Below are positions 11,536-21,012 of a DNA stretch of 64,000 bases, one piece after another. The position numbers were made by a program, and so were the translations under genes. The stretch comes from Chiua virens. Lineage: Eukaryota > Basidiomycota > Agaricomycetes > Boletales > Boletaceae. Under the pieces are notes generated by a model. The model ran no database searches. It was not told the DNA's origin and saw nothing but the letters and a program-made list of their open reading frames with translations. Position 1 is the first letter of the stretch, and each line of letters opens with the position of its first letter. Location of the stretch: positions 3,224,001 to 3,288,000 of the forward strand of contig JAHNUO010000001.1 of assembly GCA_019787685.1 (NCBI GenBank), given 5' to 3'.

Positions 11536-12237
11536 TGTAGGAGTTAGATACTCCCTACGGTTGTAGGATACATTTTCCTCGCTCTTCATCATGTCATCAT
11601 CTCCCGTCTCATCCGCCATCGACTTCGTGCCAACCCGGTTTCATTCCTAGCGTTTACAGATCATCCGAATCCAATCTGAGTCCAATCTGAGTCAACACGA
11701 TCCAATCCGGTTCTTTCGTACATATTCCGCTTCATCCGATTTGACTTGTTCTACTCAATTTGGCCTTATTAAGGTCATTACTATCCTAACACCTTTCCTT
11801 TCTTTGTCATCTACAAGGTTTGACACCCCTTCTTTCCATACTCACCCTACGTCAATCCTGTACACTTACTTAGGGTCGGATTACCTTTAACAGTCCTGGG
11901 TTATGCCCAGGACTATAAAACCATGTTTCTAACACAAAAATATTGTCTTTCTGCGTTCAGGAGATCTCCTGTTTACTCTCCTGTGCGTGAGTGAGCTGGA
12001 TAGTTTCTCTTTTACCTTGTCCTATCGTTCCTCGGCGTCTCATCTACTTGAATCAATACTCTCATTGCCTTGCCTCCACCCGGATACTTTATATCGACCG
12101 CTTTTCATTCCGGATTGTCCAGCAGCCTCTAGGACTCTTAGACAAACCTGAATCCATCATCCCTTCAAACATAACCCCCCTTGGGACGAACCTATCGCCC
12201 CACCTTTCTTCTTATCACCTATTATTACTTTTCTACA
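11536..12237 (+). repeat. 5' LTR of the 5.7-kb element
   Basis: The LTR starts TGTAGGAGTTAG and ends CTTTTCTACA. Its promoter block is a 7-bp inverted repeat TCCTGGG (11894) / CCCAGGA (11906) that runs into a TATAAAA box (11914-11920). The 16564 copy has the same signals at the same spacing. The LTRs differ by scattered point changes and small indels, so insertion is not very recent. Confidence 0.9.
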
Positions 12238-12238
12238 A

Positions 12239-12258
12239 CTGGAGCCCACCGCGAGGGG
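12239..12258 (+). other. Candidate primer-binding site
   Basis: Directly after the 5' LTR comes CTGGAGCCCACCGCGAGG. The position, the TGG start (complement of a tRNA CCA end) and the GC-rich run fit a minus-strand primer-binding site. I cannot name the tRNA from the sequence. Comparison with the host tRNA set would decide. Confidence 0.4.
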
Positions 12259-12547
12259 AGGTTTCAGAAGGTTCGGATTTGGACGTCTTTGCTCTCCTAC
12301 TGCTTTCCCTTCATTTTGCCGCGCACCTTGCCTACATCCGTCCCCGACTTGCGCCTTAGCCGGTTTCACAAACATTATATTTTTTTTTGGATCTGGTTAT
12401 GATACCTTCTGACTTTTAGTCCCCGTTCACCCTGCTCACACCCCTGTACCGTTACTAACCCTTCCTCTGTGTCTCACAATACATCCGCCCTTAGCTACGA
12501 AGGTCACGAGCGCATCAGACAATCAACTGACACCATTTCCGTCCATC

Positions 12548-13048
12548 ATGATCGCGGCTAGCATAATCCGGATGCCATATCGAGGCACCCTGGATGCACC
12601 AACCTTCAGCGGAAAAGCTTCCCATCTCCAACCATATCTAGACAACGACGACTTTCTTTGCACATGCGTTGGACTGCCCCAATCGAAGAAAGTACGGTAT
12701 GCATTGCATTACGTCGATCCCAGTATACGCGACCTTTGGGAGACCCTACCTGAAGCGGTTGCCGATCCACCGGATTGGCAGGCGTTTGTTATAGCTGTCA
12801 AGACACTCTACCCGGAACTCAATAACCGGTACCGTTTCGAGGATCTCCAAAATCTTGTCAATCACTATCGATCCAAGTCAATGCGCTCCCTTGACAAGCT
12901 GGGGAAGTATATTCAGGAATTTACAAAAGTATCATCATTCCTTCTCACCCGACAACGAATGGCAACTCTTGATCGAGACTTTCTTTTTCTTAGTGGTTTC
13001 CCAGTCGATTTACAGTATGAGATTCGTCGACGGTTAGTGATCCTGTGA
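12548..13048 (+). CDS. Gag-like capsid protein fragment of the LTR element
   Basis: 166 codons. The start region reads PTFSGKASHLQPYLDNDDFLC, and further on come VRYALHYVDPSIRDLWETLPEA and RFEDLQNLVNHYR. This is the layout of retrotransposon Gag proteins of basidiomycete gypsy elements (F.G....L..YL...., then HYVD....WE.LPE). No CCHC zinc knuckle follows. The reading frame stops at 13048 and later frames are broken, so a truncated Gag is likely. The start codon is the first ATG; MPYRGTLDAP a few codons later could equally be the start. Confidence 0.65.
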   Translation: MIAASIIRMPYRGTLDAPTFSGKASHLQPYLDNDDFLCTCVGLPQSKKVRYALHYVDPSIRDLWETLPEAVADPPDWQAFVIAVKTLYPELNNRYRFEDLQNLVNHYRSKSMRSLDKLGKYIQEFTKVSSFLLTRQRMATLDRDFLFLSGFPVDLQYEIRRRLVIL

Positions 13049-14900
13049 CCGGATATCCACCTGGATGCCTCGTATGCGCTCGATGACGTTCGTGACGCAG
13101 CCGAGTTTCTTTTATCAGGATCACATTCTTATTTTACACCTACACCTTCGCTTTGCCTTCGATCACCTTCACTTTCGCTACCTGACACTTACAATCCGCT
13201 TCTGTATAACCAACCCATCTCTTCATCCGTTTTTATTTCACCATCAATCCAAGGACCGCCTACTAACTCGTATAGTGCTGTGGTTATTGCACCAGTTACG
13301 GACATCAACCCGTGTGTTGCTCTGTCATCGCGACCGTCGGTTACGGAACGACCGACAGATTTTATTATCGATTCGACCGTGTTAACTGAACCGGTCTCAC
13401 CACTCTCAATCCCGATTGCACCTCATACAACCATCATCACGACACCTCTCAGCATCATGGACGCGCGGTCAGCCTGTCCTTGTGACCTACTTGACATCGA
13501 ACCGGACACTCTGTCATATTCGGTAACAACTCGGCTGGTAGTCCACGACACAGCACCACGTCCAATCGAAACCGATCGTGATTCGGATGATCCAAATGAC
13601 GGATTGGTAGAACCTATAATCAGCCCTGCCATTTCCCAGCTACGAAATACCCCTGTTGTCGTGTCCGCACTCGGTCTCGCATCCGATCCGGCCTCTCGTC
13701 CTATTCCCCCGAAATCACTCTCAAATGCTCCCTATCGACCCATCCCCCATTTATGCCGATCATTTTCCCTTTTCCTACTACAGCTGCTCCATCCGCGGAC
13801 CGCTATTGTACCGAGTCAGGCATTACCGGCCGGTAATATCGTTTCAATCCGCAGCATACACGAGCCCCCTCAGCTGTACCCTGACTGTCCCAGGCATTCA
13901 TTTTTATCTATTTTTGTTTCATACCCACGCAAGACTAACATTTTAGGATGAACGAGTGTCAGCCAGTTTGTAAGGGATCGTCATGATCCACCAGCTGAGA
14001 CAGTCCCAACCGGTCGTATCCGGATTGCTGCCGTTTGCATACTCCCAAGGCCCATGAAACATCTGAATGTTCGTGCGGGCACCTTTCAGCTACTCATTCT
14101 ACCTACACACAAGTCCTTACCCCATTTTAATCCGCCTCCTTCTTGCATTCATTCATCCGCGTTCCTGTCGTTTACCATTCAAGTCCCCCTCGTTCACATC
14201 CGGTCTTCCGTTACAACCACTTTGCCTTCATCCTCACCATCCGCCTCGGTAGCCAGTTTCACCACGGAACCTTCAAAACTTAATCCGCCTATTCCTTATC
14301 TGTCACTGCCTAATCCACGAGTACATATAATGCTGCCCTTGCATACTTTCGATGCCCGGGAGGTCATCATTTCAAGTTCCCCTCGGTGTGAGCTTGGTTG
14401 GTACCTAGTACCAAGCTCAGTTTTTCACGTTTTTAGTCGCATAACACGCACTTTCGATGCCATCTGCTTGTATACGGATCCGTTTCTGCGCATTACTAAC
14501 CGGTTCATTGATTTTATAGTTCAACCCGATGATCCGCCGTTGGTAGTCGACGTTGCGACTACTCGGCAATGGTCCAAGCATCGTCTCAAAGCATAAAACA
14601 TAAAGTCAGCCATATGATACATATCCGTCTCTACCCCGGGATTCGACCGGCGCTCTCTATCTCACCCCAGGATTCAATCCGGTGCTTCTAAAATAACGAA
14701 AACCACCGCTAAACACACAGACAATTCATACAATACACTCTTTCCTTCGATACAACAAGACAGAAAAATAAAACAACGAAACCAGTCGTATACCACCAGT
14801 CCCTTTGCCTTCGATCACAACCGTTGTTACTTAGATATTCACTTTCGCTACTACTTCTTTTCTCTCATCTGAAACCAAATACTGTCATACGCAATCCGGC
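13049..14900 (+). other. Decayed or non-coding interior of the LTR element
   Basis: Several overlapping plus-strand frames (for example 13280-13951 and 14054-14596) are rich in Pro, Ser and Thr and show no pol motif. The longest ends VVDVATTRQWSKHRLKA. Two similar pieces, ACCCCGGGATTCGACCGG at about 14634 and a CCCAGGATTCAATCCGG at about 14665, form an imperfect direct repeat. No protease, RT, RNase H or integrase block can be found on either strand. Confidence 0.5.
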
Positions 14901-15123
14901 CGCTCGGCGAAACAATTAGTGCAGGTATAGACTCGAAAGATGACCGAAGAAGACAAGCTGGATGGACAACCACACCCCGTATTAATTATTCTTGTTTCTT
15001 TTCACTCACATTTTGTTTTATTGATCACTTTCCATTCGTTGCTTAATTAGGGATCGCGACCGGATTGGACAGAGGACACGGATCAATTGCTATACTACGA
15101 CACAGCAGGAACGACGACTCTAT

Positions 15124-16410
15124 CTACAGAAGCCATAGTATGGCCTTCACCTTCTCCAACTCAGCCTCCTTCGACGCAATTGCCATCCCTTTATCTGCCA
15201 ACTGCATCTCGAGCGTCTTGTACTCGGTTTTGGAGGCGAGCAGCTCTGCCTCCATAGCGAGCATGGCCTGTTTGGCTGCGTCGACCTGAGAGCGCGTGGG
15301 TCCGTCTTGACCCGACGTCTTCTGCTTCTTCTTGGGGCCCGTATCCTCTTCCTCCTCGTTGTCCACGATGGATGCCTTAGCCTTAGGATGCGGCTTCGGC
15401 CTTGCCTTGTGTGTATCCGGAACCGGATTGGACGGTTCTGCGAACAGTCGGCGCGGTGGTACAAATACCACCGGTTTTTGCGAAGCTAAACCGTGTATTA
15501 ATACACGTGGATTGATGAGCAACATGTTATTACTCACCTGGGACCCTCGTCGCTTCTGCCTTCCCATCTGTCTTCGCCCTCTTGCCGCCACGCCCACTTG
15601 AATACGTGCAGCTCTGGCAGTCCTTTCCGCAGCGTCTGCATACACGACTAGGAACCCCAAAGCAGGGGTACCCTGCGCCCTCGCACCGCTTGCACGGCAC
15701 CTCGTGGTCGATGTCGCCTTCCTCCCGCAGCGAATCGGTATGGGTCGGTGGCATGCTCTTGGCTGTGCTGCTTTCGATGATGATTGGCTCATCCTCGCCC
15801 TCCGACTCGTTCTCCATCACGATAGGACGCTGTGTGTATAACTTAGTTAGCATCGCGTGTACCGGATATGTATCCGGACATGCACCTTCCGTTTCTCTCT
15901 CCCCTCTGGCGCTTTCCCCTTCTCCTCGCGCCTCCTTCGCGTCTTCTTGTCCCCTGCGTCCTCTCGTTCCTCACTCTCGTGCACTGCCGCCGTTGCCTTC
16001 ACTGCATCATCAGCCGCCTTTCGTAGCTTCTTGGCTGTGTCCCACCGTTCCATCGCCTTCTGCGACTCTTGAATCACGAGGGTGACCGCGTTGTCAACCC
16101 GAGCCTCGACGCCGGCGCCCCAAGCCTGTCAAAGGCAATCGCTGAGATGTTTCTGTAAAAACGAATAGTTCGCAGTTAGTACACGACGAGATGTGATCGG
16201 TTAACTACGTACCAGGATCTCGTCCCATTCCTCTCGCCACATTGTCTGCTCCTTGGCCAGGTCCTCCCTATCGTCTGGGATCGTCTTCGCGAAGTCCCTG
16301 GCGCGTCCGTTTGCATGCTTCAGCTCTGTCTCGGCAAAGATGCGTGGTTCGTACGGATCGACCGCTTTCTGCATGTCCACGTATTTTAGGATCGACTCGG
16401 CGTACAACAT
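15124..16410 (-). CDS. Intact four-exon Cys-cluster / coiled-coil protein, antisense in the LTR element
   Basis: Exons 16410-16213, 16125-15886, 15829-15538 and 15485-15124 join in frame to 363 codons without a stop. All introns are GT...AG. The product has an acidic and charged N-terminus, a helical charged region (IQESQKAMERWDTAKKLRKAADDA), an acidic stretch, and a Cys cluster C-x2-C-x6-C-x8-C-x2-C-x3-C-x2-C (CKRC...CRRCGKDCQSC). A K/R-rich nuclear-localisation-like run (PKKKQKT) and a C-terminal coiled coil follow. Proteins of this build are common in agaricomycetes near mobile elements; the function is unknown. The start lies about 150 bp from the 3' LTR, so LTR sequence may help drive it. 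A zinc-binding role is inferred only. Confidence 0.7.
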
Positions 16411-16526
16411 AGTGGAAGTGTAAAAGATAAAGAGAATGGAAGAGAAGTGTGGACACGACGTGTTCAAGTAATGTCCGGTGGCGCATTGTTCAGTTTTCAA
16501 ACCCAGCTCGCGCGTACATCACGTGA

Positions 16527-16544
16527 CCGACTGAGGACAGTCGG
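16527..16544 (+). other. Stem-loop 19 nt before the 3' LTR
   Basis: CCGACTG / CAGTCGG pairs perfectly around the loop AGGA. The 3' arm ends 19 nt before the LTR at 16564. It is the plus-strand counterpart of the stem-loops at 7739 and 9409. Confidence 0.7.
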
Positions 16545-16563
16545 CATCCAAGTTCCCCTCGGG

Positions 16564-17270
16564 TGTAGGAGTTAGATACTCCCTACGGTTGTAGGATACA
16601 TTTTCCTCGCTCTTCATCATGTCATATCATCTCCTGTCTCATCCGCCATCAACTTCGTGCCAGCCCGGTTTCATTCCAAGCGTTTACAGATCATCCGAAT
16701 CCAATCCGAGTCCAATCCGAGTCAACGTGATCCAATCCGGTTCTTTCATACGTATTCCGCTTCATCCGATTTGACTTGTTCTACTCGATTTGGCCTTATT
16801 AAGGTCATTACTATCCTAACACCTTTCCTTTCTTTGTCATCTACAAGGTTTGACACTCCTTCTTTCCATACTCACCCTACATCAATCCTGTACACTTACT
16901 TAGGGTCGGATTACCTTTTACAGTCCTGGGTTATGCCCAGGACTATAAAACCATGTTTCTAACACAAAAAAAGGGGGTCTTTCTGTGTTCAGGAGATCTC
17001 CTGTTTACTCTCCCGTGCATGAGTGAGCTGGATAGTTTCTCTTTTACTTCATCCTATCGTTCCTCGGCATCTCATCTACTCGAATCAATACTCTCATTGC
17101 CTCGCTGCCACCTGGATACTTTTACATCGACCGCTTTTTATTCCAGATTGTTCAGCAGCCTCTAGGACTCTTAGACAAACCTGAATCCATCATCTCTTCA
17201 AACACAACCCCCCTTGGGATGAACCTATCGCCCCACCTTTCTTCTTATCACCTATCATTACTTTTCTACA
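16564..17270 (+). repeat. 3' LTR of the 5.7-kb element
   Basis: A 707-bp copy of the LTR at 11536, same ends. The TCCTGGG/CCCAGGA repeat (16924, 16936) and TATAAAA (16944-16950) are kept. It is followed without a matching target duplication by TCGCTC and the gene at 17277. Confidence 0.9.
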
Positions 17271-17276
17271 TCGCTC

Positions 17277-18485
17277 ATGACCATCCACTACCCAGACCAT
17301 GTTCCAGGAAAGCAGAAGGTTTCCCGCCTTCTCGCGACAACACGGAGACTCGAAACATACAATGACTCCATGCTCGTTGGCATTTTCCTCCACAACGAGC
17401 GTGAGCATGCGTGCCTTCTCCCAAAACGATATCTCCGACCATTGGAGTGCTTCTTGTGGTGGGAGAGCGCCATATGTTTGGTTCTCCACCACATCAATGT
17501 CCTGGAGGTACCAGAGGACCTTCACGAAAACCTGAAGATGGTCCTCTGGTACATGGACAACATCTTCAATCAAATCATCAGGACCTCCGATCTCAAGATA
17601 ACTGACGCCACCGACTTCGCCAGCGCAGTATTCAACGATTATCTTCGGATCGAATACTTGGTACGTTGCCACGAACCCAAGCATGTCACAAAATACCAGA
17701 GGGAGAATGCATTGAATCTGGATCGTAGCGTCCTTGACGAATTCAGTGAGTAGATCCTATATATAGCTCTAGTACTGATGTCTCCTGACCTGGTTCCCTT
17801 ATGTTCACAGATTGGGCGCAATATGAGCATGAGCTTGGCGGCGTCTGGTCTGGCGCCAGGTTAAAGTATGATCTCAAACTGGACCTCTGGACTCTGGCGA
17901 CAGCAAAGAAAGTCCTGGCGTGCATGACGTCATTTTACGATCCCCCACTGGCTAACGATGACGACTGTAAGTACATAATAATACTCTCCAGACATGTAAT
18001 GACATTTGAGCTGTGTAGATGGCTACACATTTGCTGAACATATGATTGATGATGCCGATGAAGCATCGAACGGCACGAACACAGAGTCCGATGAGATAGG
18101 GGAAGGGGAGGGGAGATCGAAGCACGAATCTGGAAAGGCGGCGGCTAATCAGGGGGAGGCAGCGGCGGGTGGGGGTAGGGTGAAGGGTCAGGGTCAGGGT
18201 CCGGGGGGGCAGAGGAAGGGAAAGAAAGGTGTTGACAATGCGGAGACAAGCAGGGCAATGGGGAAGGAAGTTGTCGACGGCCCAGAGACAACCAGGGCAA
18301 GGGGAAAGGGGACGCGAAAGGGTAAGGAAGTTGTCAACAACCCAGAGACAACCAGGGCGATGAGGAAGGGGAAGGGGAAGGGGAAGGGGAAGGAGAAGGA
18401 GAAGGGGGGCAATGGGAAGAATGGCAATGGGCGGAAAGGGAGGCGTACGGTTCGATCTCAGTCGGTTGTCTTGTCAGATGATTGA
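17277..18485 (+). CDS. Accessory protein A, basic low-complexity tail (5' end probably lost)
   Basis: Exons 17277-17745, 17811-17966 and 18019-18485 join in frame, with phase-1 introns (GTGAGT...CAG, GTAAGT...TAG). The first 220 residues are a folded, Trp- and His-rich region (LLPKRYLRPLECFLWWES, LWYMDNIFNQII, then NWAQYEHELGG). The rest is a low-complexity tail rich in Gly, Lys and Glu with repeated ETTRARGKG-like units. The start lies 7 bp from the LTR end, so the true N-terminus may have been cut off. The gene at 19057 has the same intron phases and a similar layout. No known family recognised. Confidence 0.55.
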
Positions 18486-18589
18486 GCGTAGTGTAGAAGT
18501 TTAGAGTGTCTGTACATTTCATGTGAATGCATCATGCATGTTATGCCCGCATACTGATACCAGGGTTGAATACATTAGCAAGGCCGTAA

Positions 18590-18840
18590 TGCTCTCAAAT
18601 CATTCCTATATTATGTTCCCTACTATATTCACCATATTTGCCACCATATTTGCCACTATATTTGCCACTATATTTGCCACCATATTCTCCATGTTCGCCA
18701 CTATATCCGTATATATATTCACCAGTATCTTCGTCTGTACATTCAACGTTACATTCACCACTATATTCGTATGTGTATTCGTCAATATATTCAACATTAC
18801 ATTCGCCTGTATATTTCCATTTGTATTCTACCTATGTATT
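18590..18840 (+). repeat. 12-bp tandem repeat, CCACTATATTTG type
   Basis: About twenty imperfect copies of a 12-bp unit (TATATTTGCCAC, drifting to TATATTCACCAG). The units are AT-rich and lie in the spacer between the two accessory genes. The frames through it (TIFATIFATIF) are by-products of the repeat. Confidence 0.8.
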
Positions 18841-19056
18841 GGCGTCACATCTATAAATATGTATTACAAACGGTTCAGATCTCTGATATGCATTATGGAC
18901 CACAGCTGCTGATGACGTGTTCTAGGTTCATAGTTTAGAGTTGACACATGGCAGCGTGAGACTGATTATGTCATGTCCTTTGTTCCTGCCCTCGCCTGTA
19001 TCTTTTAACCACAACCACCACCACCCGAATTATGTTCCGACCAGACTACAACCATC

Positions 19057-20365
19057 ATGTTCGACGCCTACTGGCCAAACACCCTCCCCACTCCTCTCCA
19101 CATTGACTATATACTTCAGGTCAAGTATACTGTCGTCCCCCTGAGCAACAGGAAGTACTTCCAGGTGAAGGAAACCAACCTGTACGATGACGTCACAAGC
19201 AGCCGGGTTCTACTCCCAAATGCCTATCTAATGCATTTCACCTCCACCCTCTGGTGCCACCAACTAGTTATGGCACTCTACTCAAAGTATCACAAGAGCC
19301 GCAAGCGAAAGTACGCAAACTACTGCCCTGCCATCCTGCGCATCATGGTTTTCCTGGACAACATCATCGAGGCAATGGTTTGACCAGCACTTGTGGTCGA
19401 CAAGAGCAAGCTTGCCACATGGCGCAACCCCAACTTCGACCACTACCTCATGGCAGAATTCCTCGTCGGACACCACAAGCCCTCTGTTCTGCGCAGCGTT
19501 CGGTTGGAGATACCCACCAACATCGAGCGCATCGACATTGCCAAACTAGGTAAGTACTCGTATGCTCATACATCATACCACGAGCTCATTAGAACATATC
19601 TTAGACTGGGATGAGTGGTTACCACGCATTGACGAACGTCTTGAAGGACGTGCGTATGAGTACGACATAGACCAGGTTCCTGATGAAGACATGGATACGC
19701 TGTGGGACCTCATCAAGGAGTATTACTCAAGAGAGATCGACTTGCCGTGGAGTAAGCATTTTTATTCTGTTCAAGATTAATAATGACATCTTATCATACA
19801 CAGTATTAACTTGGTTAGATCTGGCAATGCATGATGAACGCGTATGTATTGCAATATTGATGCGCACACATTTAACTAATAACAGAATGAACAGATGGAC
19901 AAAGAAACCAAAGAGGGTGAGGATGACAAAGACGAGGATGTCGAGAAAGGCAAGGGCATTGAGGACGGTGAGGACAGTGAGGACAGTGAGGACGGTGAGG
20001 ACGGTGAGGGCATCGAGGATGGCAAGGGCATTGAGGAAGGTGAGGGTGCCGAGGAAGGTGAGAACGGCGAGGGTGTCAAGGAGGGCGTCGAGGAGAGACT
20101 CAAAACGGTAACAAACGAGATTCAAAACCTCAGTGGGTGGGCAGTGGAGAGCCAGGATGTTGGAAGTGTATCTGAGGACGTGGATGTGTCTGTCAGGCAG
20201 ACCAACTCTTCACAGGTGGATGAGATTGATGAAAGCGACGAACTGAATGAACCGAAGCTCAACCACATCGAAGATGCAATGGATGTAGACGTGAACACTT
20301 CAGAAGGTATGTTACACACACCACCATGTCATCTCTTCATTGCTTATGATGAACTAAACGTATAG
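19057..20365 (+). pseudogene. Accessory protein B, paralogue of A, acidic tail, one stop codon
   Basis: Exon 1 runs 19057-19549 and is open except for one in-frame TGA at 19381. Exon 2 is 19605-19751. An acidic exon follows, from about 19887 to 20307 or 20365. Intron phases (1 and 1) and the residue after intron 1 (Asp or Asn then Trp) match gene A. Shared features are LLPNAYLMHF...LW and a DNII segment. The tail is a Glu/Asp/Gly repeat (GEDSEDSEDGEDGEG) instead of the basic tail of A. The stop TGA could be one C-to-T step from CGA. Function unknown. Confidence 0.5.
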
Positions 20366-20439
20366 AGGGTCCACGGTCCTCCAGTACGTTTTTCCTTGCT
20401 GTTGTATATTATTCGTATGTCTGACTAATATGTGATTTT

Positions 20440-20786
20440 TCCTACTAGTAGATGATAGCATTCATTCTTGAGAATCAACCGCTCCACCTCCGAATCAAAT
20501 GGCAGGGAAAAAGCATGCAAGAGTGGACGACTCGGATGACATTGACATGTGACCACGGTCCCAGAGCAGAACACGCTTGGTACCCCCTACAGGAGCTGTT
20601 CAGGCGCCATCCAAGACCATCGTTGCCTTTAACCCGTCATTCTTCATAGATTTGTCCATTTGTGAGTAGTGTAATTCAATGTAGTATACATTCCCAGCCA
20701 GTAAATACATCATTGTCTTAGCCTCAACAGCAATGCAAGTCAGCGATAATCATGCATCACCGCAGGATGTTGGTAGGTCATCTTGA
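20440..20786 (+). other. Possible 3' exons of gene B or 5' exons of the AT-hook gene
   Basis: Short frames at 20452-20649 lie between plausible small introns (GTACGTTTTT... and GTGAGTAGTG...). They cannot be joined with confidence to either neighbour. Nothing else is visible here. Confidence 0.25.
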
Positions 20787-21012
20787 ATGGTTACAAATGG
20801 ACAGAACATTGTTTCAGACAACCACACTCATTTTGACGTTGCTCCAATCTTACTAGATGAACCCACTAGCTCTCATCAATACGACATTACACCTGACTTT
20901 GACGTCACTCTGACGAATTGTGTGGACGAGTCGGACATGCAAGTCGATCTTCCTGATGGCCGGTTTCCTTCGTACGATGCAGATTCCACTGATGTGGTCA
21001 GGATAGAAGATA

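Larger units (their letters stand above)
11536..17270 (+). mobile_element. 5.7-kb LTR element, non-autonomous, with antisense gene
   Basis: Two similar direct LTRs (702 and 707 bp, TGTAGG...TTCTACA) bound the element. The interior holds a Gag-like ORF (12548-13048), a frame-broken segment without recognisable protease, RT or integrase (13.05-14.7 kb), and an intact spliced gene on the opposite strand (15124-16410). A stem-loop stands 19 nt before the 3' LTR. The flanks do not match (GGTGT before, TCGCT after), so the usual 5-bp duplication is absent. It truncates a Tc1 element on the left and abuts gene 17277 on the right, which hints at recombination between copies after insertion. Confidence 0.75.

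Noticed and set aside
13280..14596. Pol polyprotein in the LTR element
   Set aside because: No protease, RT, RNase H or integrase motif is found in any frame.
15847..16152. Nonsense mutation in exon 2 of the antisense gene
   Set aside because: Using the acceptor CAG ending at 16126 instead of the one at 16153 removes the apparent TGA and keeps frame, so no mutation is needed.
18606..18912. Ile/Phe/Ala/Thr repeat protein (TIFATIFATIF)
   Set aside because: It is a translation of the 12-bp tandem repeat, without gene signals.
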